The notes below the pieces were generated by a model. That model searched no databases. It was not told the DNA's origin and saw only the letters and a list, made by a program, of their open reading frames with translations. The position numbers and the translations under genes are program-made. From Kushneria phosphatilytica (GTDB lineage: Bacteria > Pseudomonadota > Gammaproteobacteria > Pseudomonadales > Halomonadaceae): a DNA stretch of 64,000 nt. Within the stretch, counting starts at the first letter, position 1, and every line of letters starts with the position of its first letter. Of the stretch, positions 51,470-59,807 are shown piece after piece. The DNA is taken from contig NZ_CP043420.1 in NCBI RefSeq assembly GCF_008247605.1, positions 3,534,001 through 3,598,000 on the forward strand, written 5' to 3'.

Positions 51470-52240
51470 TTACAGCGCCAGGCGGCGAATCAGTTCCTTG
51501 GCCAGCACGCGATAGGCATGACTGCCCCGGGACATCCGGGCGTAACGAGTCACCGGCAGACCATGACTGGGCGCCTCGGCTACCCGGACATTGCGGGGAA
51601 TGGCCGCCCTGAGCAACTGATCGCCGAAATAATTCGCCAGCTGGTTGCTGACATCACGCGTCAGGCTGTTGCGACTGTCGTACATGGTGCGCACGATGCC
51701 GTCCAGTGCCAGCGTCGGATTGACGCTTTCGCGGATCTGCTCAACCGTATCCAGCAGTGCCGAGAGGCCCTCCAGCGCATAAAACTCGCACTGCAGCGGA
51801 ATCAGTACCCCATGCGAGGCGGTCAGGGCATTGACCGTCAGCATGTTGAGCGAGGGCGGACAGTCGATCAGTACGACATCAAAGTCGGCCACCATGTCAC
51901 CCACGGCTCGATCCAGACAGCGTTCACGCCCTTCGCGATCAAGCAGGTCAACTTCGGCCGCAGTGAGATCGCCATTGGCAGGCAGCAGGGCATAGCCGGC
52001 CGCGTCACTGCGGATCATGACATCGCGCGCCGCCCGATCACCCAACAGCACATCGAGCATGCTGCCTGCGGGCAGATCATGCTTGTCGACACCGCTGCCC
52101 ATGGTGGCATGGCCCTGGGGGTCAAGATCGATCAACAGAACGCGCCGCTTGAGCGACGCCAGCGAAGCGGCCAGATTGACGGCGGTGGTGGTCTTGCCGA
52201 CGCCGCCTTTCTGATTGGTCAGCGCGATGATCCGGGTCAA
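51470..52240 (-). CDS. parA: Chromosome partitioning ATPase ParA (Soj)
   Basis: A 256-residue ParA/MinD ATPase with the deviant Walker A KGGVGKTT at residues 11-18, the switch I block PQGHATMGSGVD (about 41-52) and Walker B VVLIDCPPSL. It moves origin regions apart with ParB. The N-terminus is short, as in chromosomal Soj, with no plasmid-type helix-turn-helix. The start is TTG; no nearby in-frame ATG gives the same motif spacing. 15 bp after rsmG. Confidence 0.93.
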   Translation of the reverse strand: MTRIIALTNQKGGVGKTTTAVNLAASLASLKRRVLLIDLDPQGHATMGSGVDKHDLPAGSMLDVLLGDRAARDVMIRSDAAGYALLPANGDLTAAEVDLLDREGRERCLDRAVGDMVADFDVVLIDCPPSLNMLTVNALTASHGVLIPLQCEFYALEGLSALLDTVEQIRESVNPTLALDGIVRTMYDSRNSLTRDVSNQLANYFGDQLLRAAIPRNVRVAEAPSHGLPVTRYARMSRGSHAYRVLAKELIRRLAL

Positions 52241-52255
52241 GAGGACAATCCCTGG

Positions 52256-52897
52256 TTATTGATCGGTAGTCGCCTCGTCAGCTTCGAGACGCAGCAGATG
52301 GCGATCGCCCTGCTGGCCGGGCACCTCGAGCGGCACACATTCGAGCAGTGTGGCACCGGTGAGCGCACCGGTACGCAGGCTGTCGTCGCGGCCGATCATG
52401 GCCAGCCACTCGCCACCGGAGGCCAGTAGATGCCGGCTGGCATCTACGAAGACCTGTGGTGCAGCAAAGGCTCGACTGACAATCTGATCGAAGGGCCCAG
52501 CCTGATACTGTTCCACCCGGGCCTGCACGGCACTGACACCACTCAGCCCGAGTTCGTACGCCGCCTGCCGCTGGAAGCGGACCTTCTTGCCATTGCTGTC
52601 CAGCAGAGTCACGTTCAGCTGCGGCCTCATGATTGCCAGTACCAACCCCGGTAAACCGGCACCACTGCCCACATCCAGAAGGCGAGGCCCACGCAGCCAG
52701 GGCACGATGGCGAGCGAATCGAGCAGATGGCGCTGTACCATCGCGACCGGTTCGCGTACCGCGGTGAGGTTATAAGCCCGGTTCCACTTGTGCAACAGTG
52801 CCACCAGCGCCAGCAGCCGATCACGCTGCTCCGCAGGCGCTACCAGACCCAGTTCATCGAGCCCGGCATCGAGCACCTGTTCACAGGCCGGGTTCAT
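52256..52897 (-). CDS. rsmG: 16S rRNA (guanine-N7) methyltransferase RsmG
   Basis: A 213-residue SAM-dependent methyltransferase (GidB) that methylates G527 of 16S rRNA. The SAM motif [10 protein letters not shown] is at residues 75-84 and LTAVREP, characteristic of RsmG, at about 44-50. The start overlaps the mnmG stop by 4 bp (ATGA). Confidence 0.95.
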   Translation of the reverse strand: MNPACEQVLDAGLDELGLVAPAEQRDRLLALVALLHKWNRAYNLTAVREPVAMVQRHLLDSLAIVPWLRGPRLLDVGSGAGLPGLVLAIMRPQLNVTLLDSNGKKVRFQRQAAYELGLSGVSAVQARVEQYQAGPFDQIVSRAFAAPQVFVDASRHLLASGGEWLAMIGRDDSLRTGALTGATLLECVPLEVPGQQGDRHLLRLEADEATTDQ

Positions 52898-54780
52898 TCG
52901 CCACTGGCCCTGGCGGTACGCTGCTGCTTCTTGAGATGGATCAGCAACATCGACAGTGCCGCAGGGGTCACCCCGGGAATACGACCGGCTTCGGCCAGCG
53001 TTTCGGGGCGCGCCGCGGTCAGCTTCTGACGGATTTCGCTGGAGAGCCCATCGATGGCGTGATAATCGAGTGTCGCCGGCAATGGCGTCGCCTCATGACG
53101 GCGCAGTTTATCGATCTCCTCCTGCTGCCGGGCGATATAACCATCATATTTGACCTGTACCTGGACCTGCTGGCGTACATGCGCCTGTTGCGGCGCCCCT
53201 TCAGCAAGCTCGGCCAGATCCTCGTAATTCACTTCCGGGCGGCGCAGCAGATCGCTGAGGCGCTGTTCCTGACTCAACTCACCGATTTTCGGCGCCAGCT
53301 GACGAGCCGCTTCACTACCGGGTCTGATACGCACGCTATCGAGTCGGAGACGCTCGGCAGCAATGGCGTCACGGCGCTGTTCGAAGGCGCGATAGCGATC
53401 ATCGCCGATCAGCCCAAGCTCACGGCCGATCTCGGTCAGGCGCAGATCCGCATTGTCCTCACGCAGCATCAGGCGATACTCGGCGCGCGAGGTAAACATT
53501 CGATAGGGCTCCTGGGTGCCCATGCGAATCAGATCGTCGACCATCACGCCCAGATAGGCTTCATCACGCCGTGGCCACCAGGCCTCCAGACCTCGTGCCC
53601 GACGTGCTGCGTTCAGCCCTGCAAGCAGTCCCTGGGCACCAGCCTCCTCGTAACCGGTGGTGCCATTGATCTGACCGGCAAACCAGAGATTGTGAATGAC
53701 CTTCGTCTCCAGCGAGTGCTTCAGATCACGCGGATCGAAGAAATCGTATTCGATGGCGTAGCCGGGGCGCACGATGTGCGCGTGTTCCAACCCTTCCATC
53801 GAACGCACAAGCTCAAGCTGTACATCGAACGGCAGCGAGGTCGAAATGCCGTTGGGATAAAGCTCGGGAGTTTCCAGACCTTCCGGTTCAATGAAGATCT
53901 GATGGCTGTCCTTGTCGGCAAACCGATGGATCTTGTCCTCGATCGATGGGCAGTAGCGGGGTCCGACACCGCCGATGGCACCGGAGAACATGGGCGATCG
54001 ATCGAGATTGGCCCGAATGATGTCATGGGTCCGGGCATTGGTATGCGCGATATGGCAGCTGCGCTGTGGCGGATGCATCTCGGAGGAGCCCATCATCGAC
54101 ATGGCCGGTCTTGGATCATCCCCCGGCTGCTCCACGAGTTTCGAGTAATCGATGCTGCGTCCGTCCAGCCGTGGCGGGGTACCGGTTTTTAAACGATCCA
54201 CCCGCAGAGGCTGTTCTCGTAACCGTCGAGCCAGGGCCGAAGCCGAGGGATCACCGCTACGACCGCCACTGTGGTGTTCCAGTCCGATGTGAATTATTCC
54301 GCCGAGGAAGGTGCCGGTGCACAGCACCACGCTCTCGGCGAAAAAGCGAATTCCCCCCTGGGTGATCACACCGCGAGCGGTATCGCCTTCAACGATCAGA
54401 TCATCCACCGATTGCTGGAACAGCGTGAGATTGGGCTGGTGCTCGAGCATATGCCGAATTGCCGCCTTGTAGCGAACACGATCGGCCTGTGCCCGGGTAG
54501 CGCGCACGGCTGGCCCCTTGCGGGAATTGAGCACTCGGAACTGGATGCCTGCCTGATCGGTTGCCAGCGCCATGGCGCCGCCGAGAGCGTCGATCTCGCG
54601 CACCAGATGACTCTTGCCGATACCGCCGATGGCGGGATTGCAGGACATCTGGCCGAGCGTCTCGATGTTGTGTGTCAGAAGCAGGGTCTGACAGCCCGTT
54701 CGGGCGGCGGCGAGTGCGGCTTCGGTTCCGGCATGACCACCGCCGATGACGATAACGTCAAAGCGGTCCGGGTAATCCAC
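52894..54780 (-). CDS. mnmG: tRNA uridine 5-carboxymethylaminomethyl modification enzyme MnmG
   Basis: A 628-residue FAD protein (GidA) which with MnmE modifies the wobble uridine of several tRNAs. The FAD motif [19 protein letters not shown] is at residues 9-27, followed by [20 protein letters not shown], the block [14 protein letters not shown], and the C-terminal [17 protein letters not shown]. The start is GTG; no good ATG is nearby. mnmE is not in the window. In E. coli this gene adjoins oriC, and the upstream spacer here looks like an origin. Confidence 0.96.
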   Translation of the reverse strand: MDYPDRFDVIVIGGGHAGTEAALAAARTGCQTLLLTHNIETLGQMSCNPAIGGIGKSHLVREIDALGGAMALATDQAGIQFRVLNSRKGPAVRATRAQADRVRYKAAIRHMLEHQPNLTLFQQSVDDLIVEGDTARGVITQGGIRFFAESVVLCTGTFLGGIIHIGLEHHSGGRSGDPSASALARRLREQPLRVDRLKTGTPPRLDGRSIDYSKLVEQPGDDPRPAMSMMGSSEMHPPQRSCHIAHTNARTHDIIRANLDRSPMFSGAIGGVGPRYCPSIEDKIHRFADKDSHQIFIEPEGLETPELYPNGISTSLPFDVQLELVRSMEGLEHAHIVRPGYAIEYDFFDPRDLKHSLETKVIHNLWFAGQINGTTGYEEAGAQGLLAGLNAARRARGLEAWWPRRDEAYLGVMVDDLIRMGTQEPYRMFTSRAEYRLMLREDNADLRLTEIGRELGLIGDDRYRAFEQRRDAIAAERLRLDSVRIRPGSEAARQLAPKIGELSQEQRLSDLLRRPEVNYEDLAELAEGAPQQAHVRQQVQVQVKYDGYIARQQEEIDKLRRHEATPLPATLDYHAIDGLSSEIRQKLTAARPETLAEAGRIPGVTPAALSMLLIHLKKQQRTARASGE

Positions 54781-54863
54781 GTATTGACCTCGAGCACGTT
54801 GGTGACAGCGCGTCAGTCTGAAGACAACGCACTGTAATGGAAATGGGGGAATCCGGGGACAGG

Positions 54864-54892
54864 ATTATAACGTGCCTGTGGGTAACCGTCAG
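54864..54892 (-). promoter_or_regulatory. mnmG promoter overlapping a DnaA box
   Basis: On the minus strand: CTGACG (54892-54887), 17 bp, perfect TATAAT (54869-54864), about 85 bp before the mnmG GTG. The spacer contains TGTGGGTAA (54877-54885), a DnaA box with one mismatch, so DnaA could regulate the mnmG-rsmG-parAB operon directly. Confidence 0.65.
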
Positions 54893-55274
54893 GGGTTTTC
54901 CACACTTCAAGGCGTTTCCCTTCAATCAATCAATACAGAATGTATAAAAAAAGAAGTTCTGTTGTGGTTGTGATTATAGGGCAGCGCAATTTCTGTGGAT
55001 AAACGCCTGGTTTCTCCACAATTCAACAACCTGACATGTTGATACGATTGCGCATGACAAGCGTATGACGTGCGAATGACCGTTGCAGGAGCTGTGGATG
55101 AAAGGTGGGTTTATGCACAGGGCAACTTATCCCGTCACTGCTACCCAGCCTGTCCCGGTACTTGTTACCGCAGTCGTCCAGAACCTGGGTAGTGAAGGTC
55201 ACCATGGCGTAAACACCCGTATGCCATGGGTTTGACCCCGGCAGGCGCGTGCTTTTGGTGTCCGGTTGTCCACA
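54877..55274. other. oriC: Probable chromosomal replication origin (oriC) with DnaA boxes
   Basis: Relative to TTATNCACA I see: 54877-54885 (minus, 1 mismatch), 54896-54904 TTTTCCACA (1 mismatch), 54994-55002 perfect on minus, 55012-55020 TTCTCCACA (1 mismatch), 55093-55101 minus (1 mismatch), 55111-55119 TTATGCACA (match), 55266-55274 TTGTCCACA (1 mismatch). The AT-rich unwinding candidate at 54921-54980 lies between the second and third. Location beside mnmG-rsmG and atp equals the E. coli oriC setting, parAB is adjacent, and flanking genes mostly point outward. No experimental proof; dnaA is elsewhere, so a second candidate next to dnaA must be ruled out. Confidence 0.75.
54921..54980. other. 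AT-rich segment, candidate DNA unwinding element
   Basis: Forty-three of 60 bases are A or T (72%), and the first 40 are 78%, in an otherwise roughly 60% GC window. It contains tandem ATCA units (TCAATCAATCAATA) and a seven-A run in TATAAAAAAAGAAG, flanked on both sides by DnaA boxes. Confidence 0.6.
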
Positions 55275-55331
55275 GCCGGAAAAAGTGGAAAAAATCGTCT
55301 GGAAGGGTCAGCAGCGTGGAGAGCGCGCATG

Positions 55332-55358
55332 AAAAACCCCGGCACGAAGACCGGGGTT
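55332..55358 (-). terminator. Rho-independent terminator of erpA
   Basis: AACCCCGG (55335-55342) pairs with CCGGGGTT (55351-55358) over an 8-nt loop. On the minus strand the stem is followed by TTTTTC. It begins 24 bp after the erpA stop and would shield the putative origin from erpA transcription. Confidence 0.9.
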
Positions 55359-55381
55359 GAAGGCGGGAAGAGAGTTTGAAA

Positions 55382-55735
55382 TCAGACCGTAAAGGAAGCG
55401 CCACATCCACAGGTGGTTGTCGCGTTGGGGTTCTGGATCATGAAGCGTGCCCCCGCCAGACCCTCTTCAAAATCGACGGTCGAGCCAACCAGATACTGAT
55501 AGCTGAGGGGATCGATCACCATGGCTACTTCACCGTTTTTGATGATGGTGTCTTCCTCATCCACCGTTTCAGCAAAGTCGAAACCATACTGGAAGCCCGA
55601 GCAACCGCCACCTGTCACATAGACCCGCAGTTTGAGCGCCGGGTTGTTTTCCTCGGCGATCAGCGCCCGTAGGCGGGCAGCTGCGGAATCGGTGAAGATC
55701 AGCGGTGTCGGGACGAAGGATTCTGCCCCGCTCAT
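55382..55735 (-). CDS. erpA: Iron-sulfur cluster insertion protein ErpA
   Basis: A 117-residue A-type Fe-S carrier. Three cluster cysteines are in place: Cys45 ([10 protein letters not shown]), Cys109 and Cys111 ([10 protein letters not shown]). The signature [15 protein letters not shown] favours ErpA over IscA. It delivers clusters to apoproteins such as those of isoprenoid synthesis. The ATG has a strong GGGAGG upstream. It is the only right-side gene near the putative origin transcribed toward it, and a terminator stops it. Confidence 0.92.
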   Translation of the reverse strand: MSGAESFVPTPLIFTDSAAARLRALIAEENNPALKLRVYVTGGGCSGFQYGFDFAETVDEEDTIIKNGEVAMVIDPLSYQYLVGSTVDFEEGLAGARFMIQNPNATTTCGCGASFTV

Positions 55736-55970
55736 CGCGGCCTCCCGAAGCATTCAGAATGAATACTGATATTATCGGATGCGGTTGCAACCGGGGTCAA
55801 CCACGCTGGCCGAATGGGTCAGTAGTGCTCTTTGAATTGCAACAGGGGTTGTGACAACAATGTGGGGCCGTTGTGGAAGCCAGGTGAGCGACCAGTGCAT
55901 CGAGCATTCGGTCCGAGCTATTGCCGGTTTATCCGTAACGGCGCTCATCCGCCATTGGGGAGAGCCCGAC

Positions 55971-57812
55971 TTGCCGCGTCATCGTCTCGGCAGTGCCTTT
56001 TTCAACATGGATCAGTTCCGCCGGCGTCTGGCGTCGGTGGATGCTCTTCCGCAGCTCTGTCTACTCGCCGTTTTCTCTGGCGCCCTGACCGGGCTGCTGA
56101 TGACGGCTTTTCGTGAACTGATCGATGTCATCACTCTGGCATTCATGCCGGGGGGGCGTTCGGATGATTTCGAGTCCCTTGCGCCCGTCATGCGTATGGC
56201 GCTGCCGCTGATCGCGGTCACGCTGATCGGGGTGGGGCTATGGCGCCAGCCGGCAGCCGCGCGTAAGCTGGGCATCGGGCATGTGATTGAACGGCTGACC
56301 TATCACCAGGGGCAGATGCCACTGCCGAACTGGCTCAATCAGTGGTGGGTGGGTGCGCTGACCCTGATTGGAGGACTGTCAGCGGGTCGTGAAGGGCCGG
56401 CCATTCATCTGGGTGCCGGTGGCTCCTGCTGGATCGGTGAGCGCCTCCGGCTGCCCCACAACAGTCTGCGAGTACTGGTAGGATGCGGTACTGCGGCCGG
56501 TATTTCGGCCTCCTTCAATACGCCCATTGCGGGGGTCATCTTCGCCATGGAAGTGGTGATGATGGAGTATACCCTCACCGGCTTCATGCCGGTCATTCTC
56601 GCTTCCGCCACGGGTGCCGTGGTCACCCAGATGATCTATGGCACCATGCCTGCCTTTACCGTTCCCGATACCATTGAAGCGCGCCTGTTCGATATTCCCT
56701 GGATCATCACGATGTCGCTGGCCATCGGTCTGCTGGCCGGGGGCTTCATTCGTCTGGCGCGGCTGGGGCCACAAATGACCCGCGTACCGCGCTGGCTGCG
56801 GCTGTTGCTGGCCGGCAGTGCCACGGCTGCGGTAGCCTTCTGGTATCCCCAGGTTCAGGGCATCGGTTATGACACGGTGGGTAACATCCTCACCCGGATG
56901 CCGGCATTGGACGTTCTGCTGGTGGTGGCGGTGGGCAAGCTGGCGCTGACGGCACTGACGCTGGCCTGTGGCGTGCCGGTGAGCATTGTCGGACCGATAC
57001 TGGTCAGCGGTGCGGCGGTCGGCGCGCTGTTCGGCATGGCGGGGCTGTTTCTGCTGCCAAGCCTGGTGCACGATCCACACCTGTACGCCATGCTGGGCAT
57101 GGCGGCCATGATGGGAGCGGTACTGCAGGCACCGCTGGCGGCGATCATGGCGTTGATCGAATTGACCCACAACCCCGACTTCATTCTTTACGGCATGCTT
57201 GCCGTGGTGGTTTCGGGATTGACCGGACGGCAGGTCTGGCACTGTCGGGGCTTTTTCATTTCGGCATTGTTCAATCAGGGGCTTCATCCCCTGCAGCAGC
57301 CGCTGACCCAGGCATTGTCGCGAATTGCAGTACCTGCGGTCATGGAACGTGGTGTAGTACGTACCCGGCCGCGGATTACCCGCGATCAGGCGCGTGCGTT
57401 GCTGGACTCTCGCCCGGTATGGCTGATGATTGGCCGGGGAGAAGACAAGTCACCGGTAGCGCTCGCTGCTTCCGACCTGGCGCGTCTGGTGCTCGAGGAC
57501 AACCGTGACCCGGCTGCCGAAGGCAAGGGAGAAGATGCCATTCCGGGTGTATCGCGTACGCGCAAGCGCACTGAAACGGGTGAGGTCGAAGAGGCGGCGA
57601 TCGAAGAGATCGATCTGCTTGCCATCCCGGGTCAGCGGCTCGAACTGGCCTCGGTGGATCTGCAGGCTACCCTGTCGGAGGCCTTTGATCGAATCAACGA
57701 GTACGGTGTCGATGCGCTTTACGTGCAACATACGACCGCACCGATGATCCACAAGGTTTCGGGTATCATTACCCGAGAGGCGATCGAAAACTACTATCGC
57801 TACAAGCGTTGA
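55971..57812 (+). CDS. ClC-type chloride channel/antiporter
   Basis: A 613-residue ClC protein of about 18 helices with a C-terminal cytoplasmic CBS-like extension (about 460-613). The gating glutamate Glu141 in GREGP is present, as in H+/Cl- exchangers. The first selectivity motif, usually GSGIP, reads GIGHV (101-105), lacking the anion-binding Ser. Start unsure: TTG at 55971 has GGGGAGAG 6 nt before it; GTG 55851 and ATG 56007 are alternatives. Ion handling fits a halophile. Confidence 0.88.
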   Translation: MPRHRLGSAFFNMDQFRRRLASVDALPQLCLLAVFSGALTGLLMTAFRELIDVITLAFMPGGRSDDFESLAPVMRMALPLIAVTLIGVGLWRQPAAARKLGIGHVIERLTYHQGQMPLPNWLNQWWVGALTLIGGLSAGREGPAIHLGAGGSCWIGERLRLPHNSLRVLVGCGTAAGISASFNTPIAGVIFAMEVVMMEYTLTGFMPVILASATGAVVTQMIYGTMPAFTVPDTIEARLFDIPWIITMSLAIGLLAGGFIRLARLGPQMTRVPRWLRLLLAGSATAAVAFWYPQVQGIGYDTVGNILTRMPALDVLLVVAVGKLALTALTLACGVPVSIVGPILVSGAAVGALFGMAGLFLLPSLVHDPHLYAMLGMAAMMGAVLQAPLAAIMALIELTHNPDFILYGMLAVVVSGLTGRQVWHCRGFFISALFNQGLHPLQQPLTQALSRIAVPAVMERGVVRTRPRITRDQARALLDSRPVWLMIGRGEDKSPVALAASDLARLVLEDNRDPAAEGKGEDAIPGVSRTRKRTETGEVEEAAIEEIDLLAIPGQRLELASVDLQATLSEAFDRINEYGVDALYVQHTTAPMIHKVSGIITREAIENYYRYKR

Positions 57813-57859
57813 GGGCGTCCGTGCCCGACCGTGTCATCCAAGCCTGATCAGGAGCCCGC

Positions 57860-58294
57860 ATGTTTGCCTGGATACTTGCCTTCCATCTGATCGCCGTTAT
57901 CTGCTGGTTTGCGGCATTACTCTATCTACCACGCCTGTTCGTTTATCATACTCATGCCCTGCGGGATGATGATGAACGTGGCACCCGGCGCTTTCAGATC
58001 ATGGAGCGCAAGCTTTACAAGGCCGTCATGAATCCGGCCATGATTGCCTCGGTGATTTTCGGGATCTGGTTGCTGGTCATGGATTTTCAGGGCCTGATCT
58101 CGGCCGGCTGGTTTTACGTCAAGGCCGTGCTGGTCATTGTGCTGATCGGTTATCAGCATGTCTGTCTGGCGCATATCAAACGCTTTGCCGATGGTATTAA
58201 TCGGCATGGTCAGGGCTATTATCGCGTTTTCAGTATCATCCCTGTCGTGATTCTGCTGGCCGTTGTGATCCTGTCGGTGGTGCAACCCTTCTGA
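57860..58294 (+). CDS. hemJ: Protoporphyrinogen oxidase HemJ
   Basis: A 144-residue, four-helix membrane protein of the HemJ/CopD-like family, which oxidises protoporphyrinogen IX to protoporphyrin IX in haem synthesis. The conserved His9 (AFHLIAVICWFAALLYLPRL) and YVKAVLVIVLIGYQ in the third helix match HemJ. AGGAG lies 6 nt before the ATG. The stop overlaps thiD by one base, and hemL follows two genes later, giving a haem context. Confidence 0.88.
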   Translation: MFAWILAFHLIAVICWFAALLYLPRLFVYHTHALRDDDERGTRRFQIMERKLYKAVMNPAMIASVIFGIWLLVMDFQGLISAGWFYVKAVLVIVLIGYQHVCLAHIKRFADGINRHGQGYYRVFSIIPVVILLAVVILSVVQPF

Positions 58295-59124
58295 TGACCA
58301 TGGCTGCCGGTACACCCCCCATTGTGCTGGTACTGGCCGGACATGATCCGACCGGCGGCGCCGGATTGATTGCCGATGCCGAGGCGGTTCGTGCCCAGGG
58401 GGGATGGGCGCTGACGGTACCCACGGCGCTGACGGTACAGACGACCCGGGATGTCGAGGCGGTCATGCCCTGTTCGGCAAGTGATCTGACAGCTACCGCT
58501 CGGGCCGTGACCGAGGACATGCCGCCGGCAGCGATCAAGACTGGACTGATTGCTGATCTGCCCACGCTTGAGGCTGTGGCTGAACTTTGTGCCTGCTGGC
58601 CGCAGCTACCGCTGGTGGTTGATCCCGTGCTGCGTGCGGGAGGGGGGCGTGAACTCTCTTCATCGGCACTGTTGGCGGCCTTTCACCAGCGCCTGTTGCC
58701 TCAGGCCACTGTGCTGACACCGAATCTGGCAGAGTTGGCTCGACTGGCGCCTCAGGGAAAAACCGCGGAAGAGCGGGCCGGAATGCTGTTGAAAGCGGGC
58801 GCGGGCGCAGTGTTGGTAACCGGAACTGACGATACCCGAGGCAATCAGGTTATCCACACCCTGTATCAGTTGACGGGCTCACGACAGTGGCAGTGGCCGC
58901 GTTTGCCGGGGCAATACCATGGGTCGGGGTGTACGCTGGCGAGTGCCCTGGCGGCGGCGCTGGCAGCCGGCATATCGCTGGAAGCTGCCTGTGAACGGGC
59001 ACAGTACTTCAGCTGGCAGGCGCTGCAGCACGCCCTGAGACCCGGCCATGACCAGGCACTGCCGGATCGCTGGGCGGCGGCCAATGAATTATCCACAGGT
59101 GGTTATCGCAATGATGGATGGTGA
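58294..59124 (+). CDS. thiD: Hydroxymethylpyrimidine/phosphomethylpyrimidine kinase
   Basis: A 276-residue ribokinase-type kinase that phosphorylates HMP twice for thiamine synthesis. GHDPTGGAG at residues 16-24 and the C-terminal active-site block GSGCTLASALAAALAAG are clear. It starts on the hemJ stop (TGATG overlap) and its end overlaps thiE by 14 bp. Two perfect DnaA-box 9-mers fall in its 3' half (58850 and 59089). No TPP riboswitch can fit before it. Confidence 0.93.
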   Translation: MTMAAGTPPIVLVLAGHDPTGGAGLIADAEAVRAQGGWALTVPTALTVQTTRDVEAVMPCSASDLTATARAVTEDMPPAAIKTGLIADLPTLEAVAELCACWPQLPLVVDPVLRAGGGRELSSSALLAAFHQRLLPQATVLTPNLAELARLAPQGKTAEERAGMLLKAGAGAVLVTGTDDTRGNQVIHTLYQLTGSRQWQWPRLPGQYHGSGCTLASALAAALAAGISLEAACERAQYFSWQALQHALRPGHDQALPDRWAAANELSTGGYRNDGW

Positions 59125-59752
59125 CTGGCGACGGGGCATCTATGCGTTGACCGATGCGGCTCTGCTACCGGATGACGATACGCTACTGGCGGCGGCCGAG
59201 GGTGCCCTGCGGGGGAGGCTGGCCCTGCTGCAGTATCGTGACAAATCCTCTGACGAGACCCATCGTTATCGGCAGGCCGCAGCGCTGTCGGCACTTTGTC
59301 GTGACTTCGCCACGCCGCTGATCATCAATGATGATATTGCGCTGGCAGCCCGACTGGGTGTTGGCGTGCATCTGGGGCAACAGGATGCCGCCGTTGCCGA
59401 GGCGCGCGAAAGGCTGGGGCGTGAGGCGATTGTGGGAGCGACGTGTCATGCCCGGCTCGATCTGGCCGATCAGGCTTGCCGGGCAGGGGCCAGTTATCTT
59501 GCCTTCGGGCGTTTTTTTACCTCACAAACCAAGCCTGAAGCACCGCCTGCCGAGCTGTCGCTGCTGGCCGAGGCCGCGCGCTTCGGACTGCCCCGGGTGG
59601 CCATCGGTGGCATCGACGGCGAGCGGGTGGCGCAGGCGGTGGCGGCCGGTGCCGATCTGCTTGCGGTAGTCCATGCGGTGTTCGGCGCCGGGCCTGCCGC
59701 CTGCGAGCACGCCGTGCATGAACTGCGCCGCCGGGCCGGTTTCACTATCTGA
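59111..59752 (+). CDS. thiE: Thiamine-phosphate synthase
   Basis: A 213-residue TIM-barrel enzyme joining HMP-PP and thiazole phosphate. Family blocks visible: [13 protein letters not shown] (about 7-20), [30 protein letters not shown] and, near 170, [10 protein letters not shown]. Start chosen at the ATG pair at 59111 with AGGTGG upstream; ATG 59084 is possible. It lies inside the thiD end, so translation is coupled. The order thiD-thiE-hemL is also known from Pseudomonas. Confidence 0.92.
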   Translation: MMDGDWRRGIYALTDAALLPDDDTLLAAAEGALRGRLALLQYRDKSSDETHRYRQAAALSALCRDFATPLIINDDIALAARLGVGVHLGQQDAAVAEARERLGREAIVGATCHARLDLADQACRAGASYLAFGRFFTSQTKPEAPPAELSLLAEAARFGLPRVAIGGIDGERVAQAVAAGADLLAVVHAVFGAGPAACEHAVHELRRRAGFTI

Positions 59753-59759
59753 ATTCAGT

Positions 59760-59779
59760 GTCGACGGTGCGCCGTCGAC
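59760..59779. terminator. Hairpin between thiE and hemL
   Basis: GTCGACGG (59760-59767) pairs perfectly with CCGTCGAC (59772-59779) across a 4-nt loop. No T-run follows on either strand, so it is a weak terminator, attenuator or mRNA-stability element 8 bp after the thiE stop. Confidence 0.4.
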
Positions 59780-59807
59780 CCAATCCGCTTTGAGTCGAGA
59801 GAGCCTC

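Larger units (their letters stand above)
54781..55381. other. Gene-free spacer, putative oriC region
   Basis: Six hundred bases without a credible gene between divergent mnmG and the end of erpA. It holds an AT-rich segment and a cluster of DnaA boxes (described separately), the mnmG promoter and the erpA terminator. No GATC occurs in it. The frame 55023-55205 on the minus strand is too short and has no ribosome site. Confidence 0.85.

Noticed and set aside
57813..58293. TPP riboswitch before thiD
   Set aside because: thiD starts on the hemJ stop codon and the hemJ leader lacks the CTGAGA/ACCTGA cores; nothing in the space fits.
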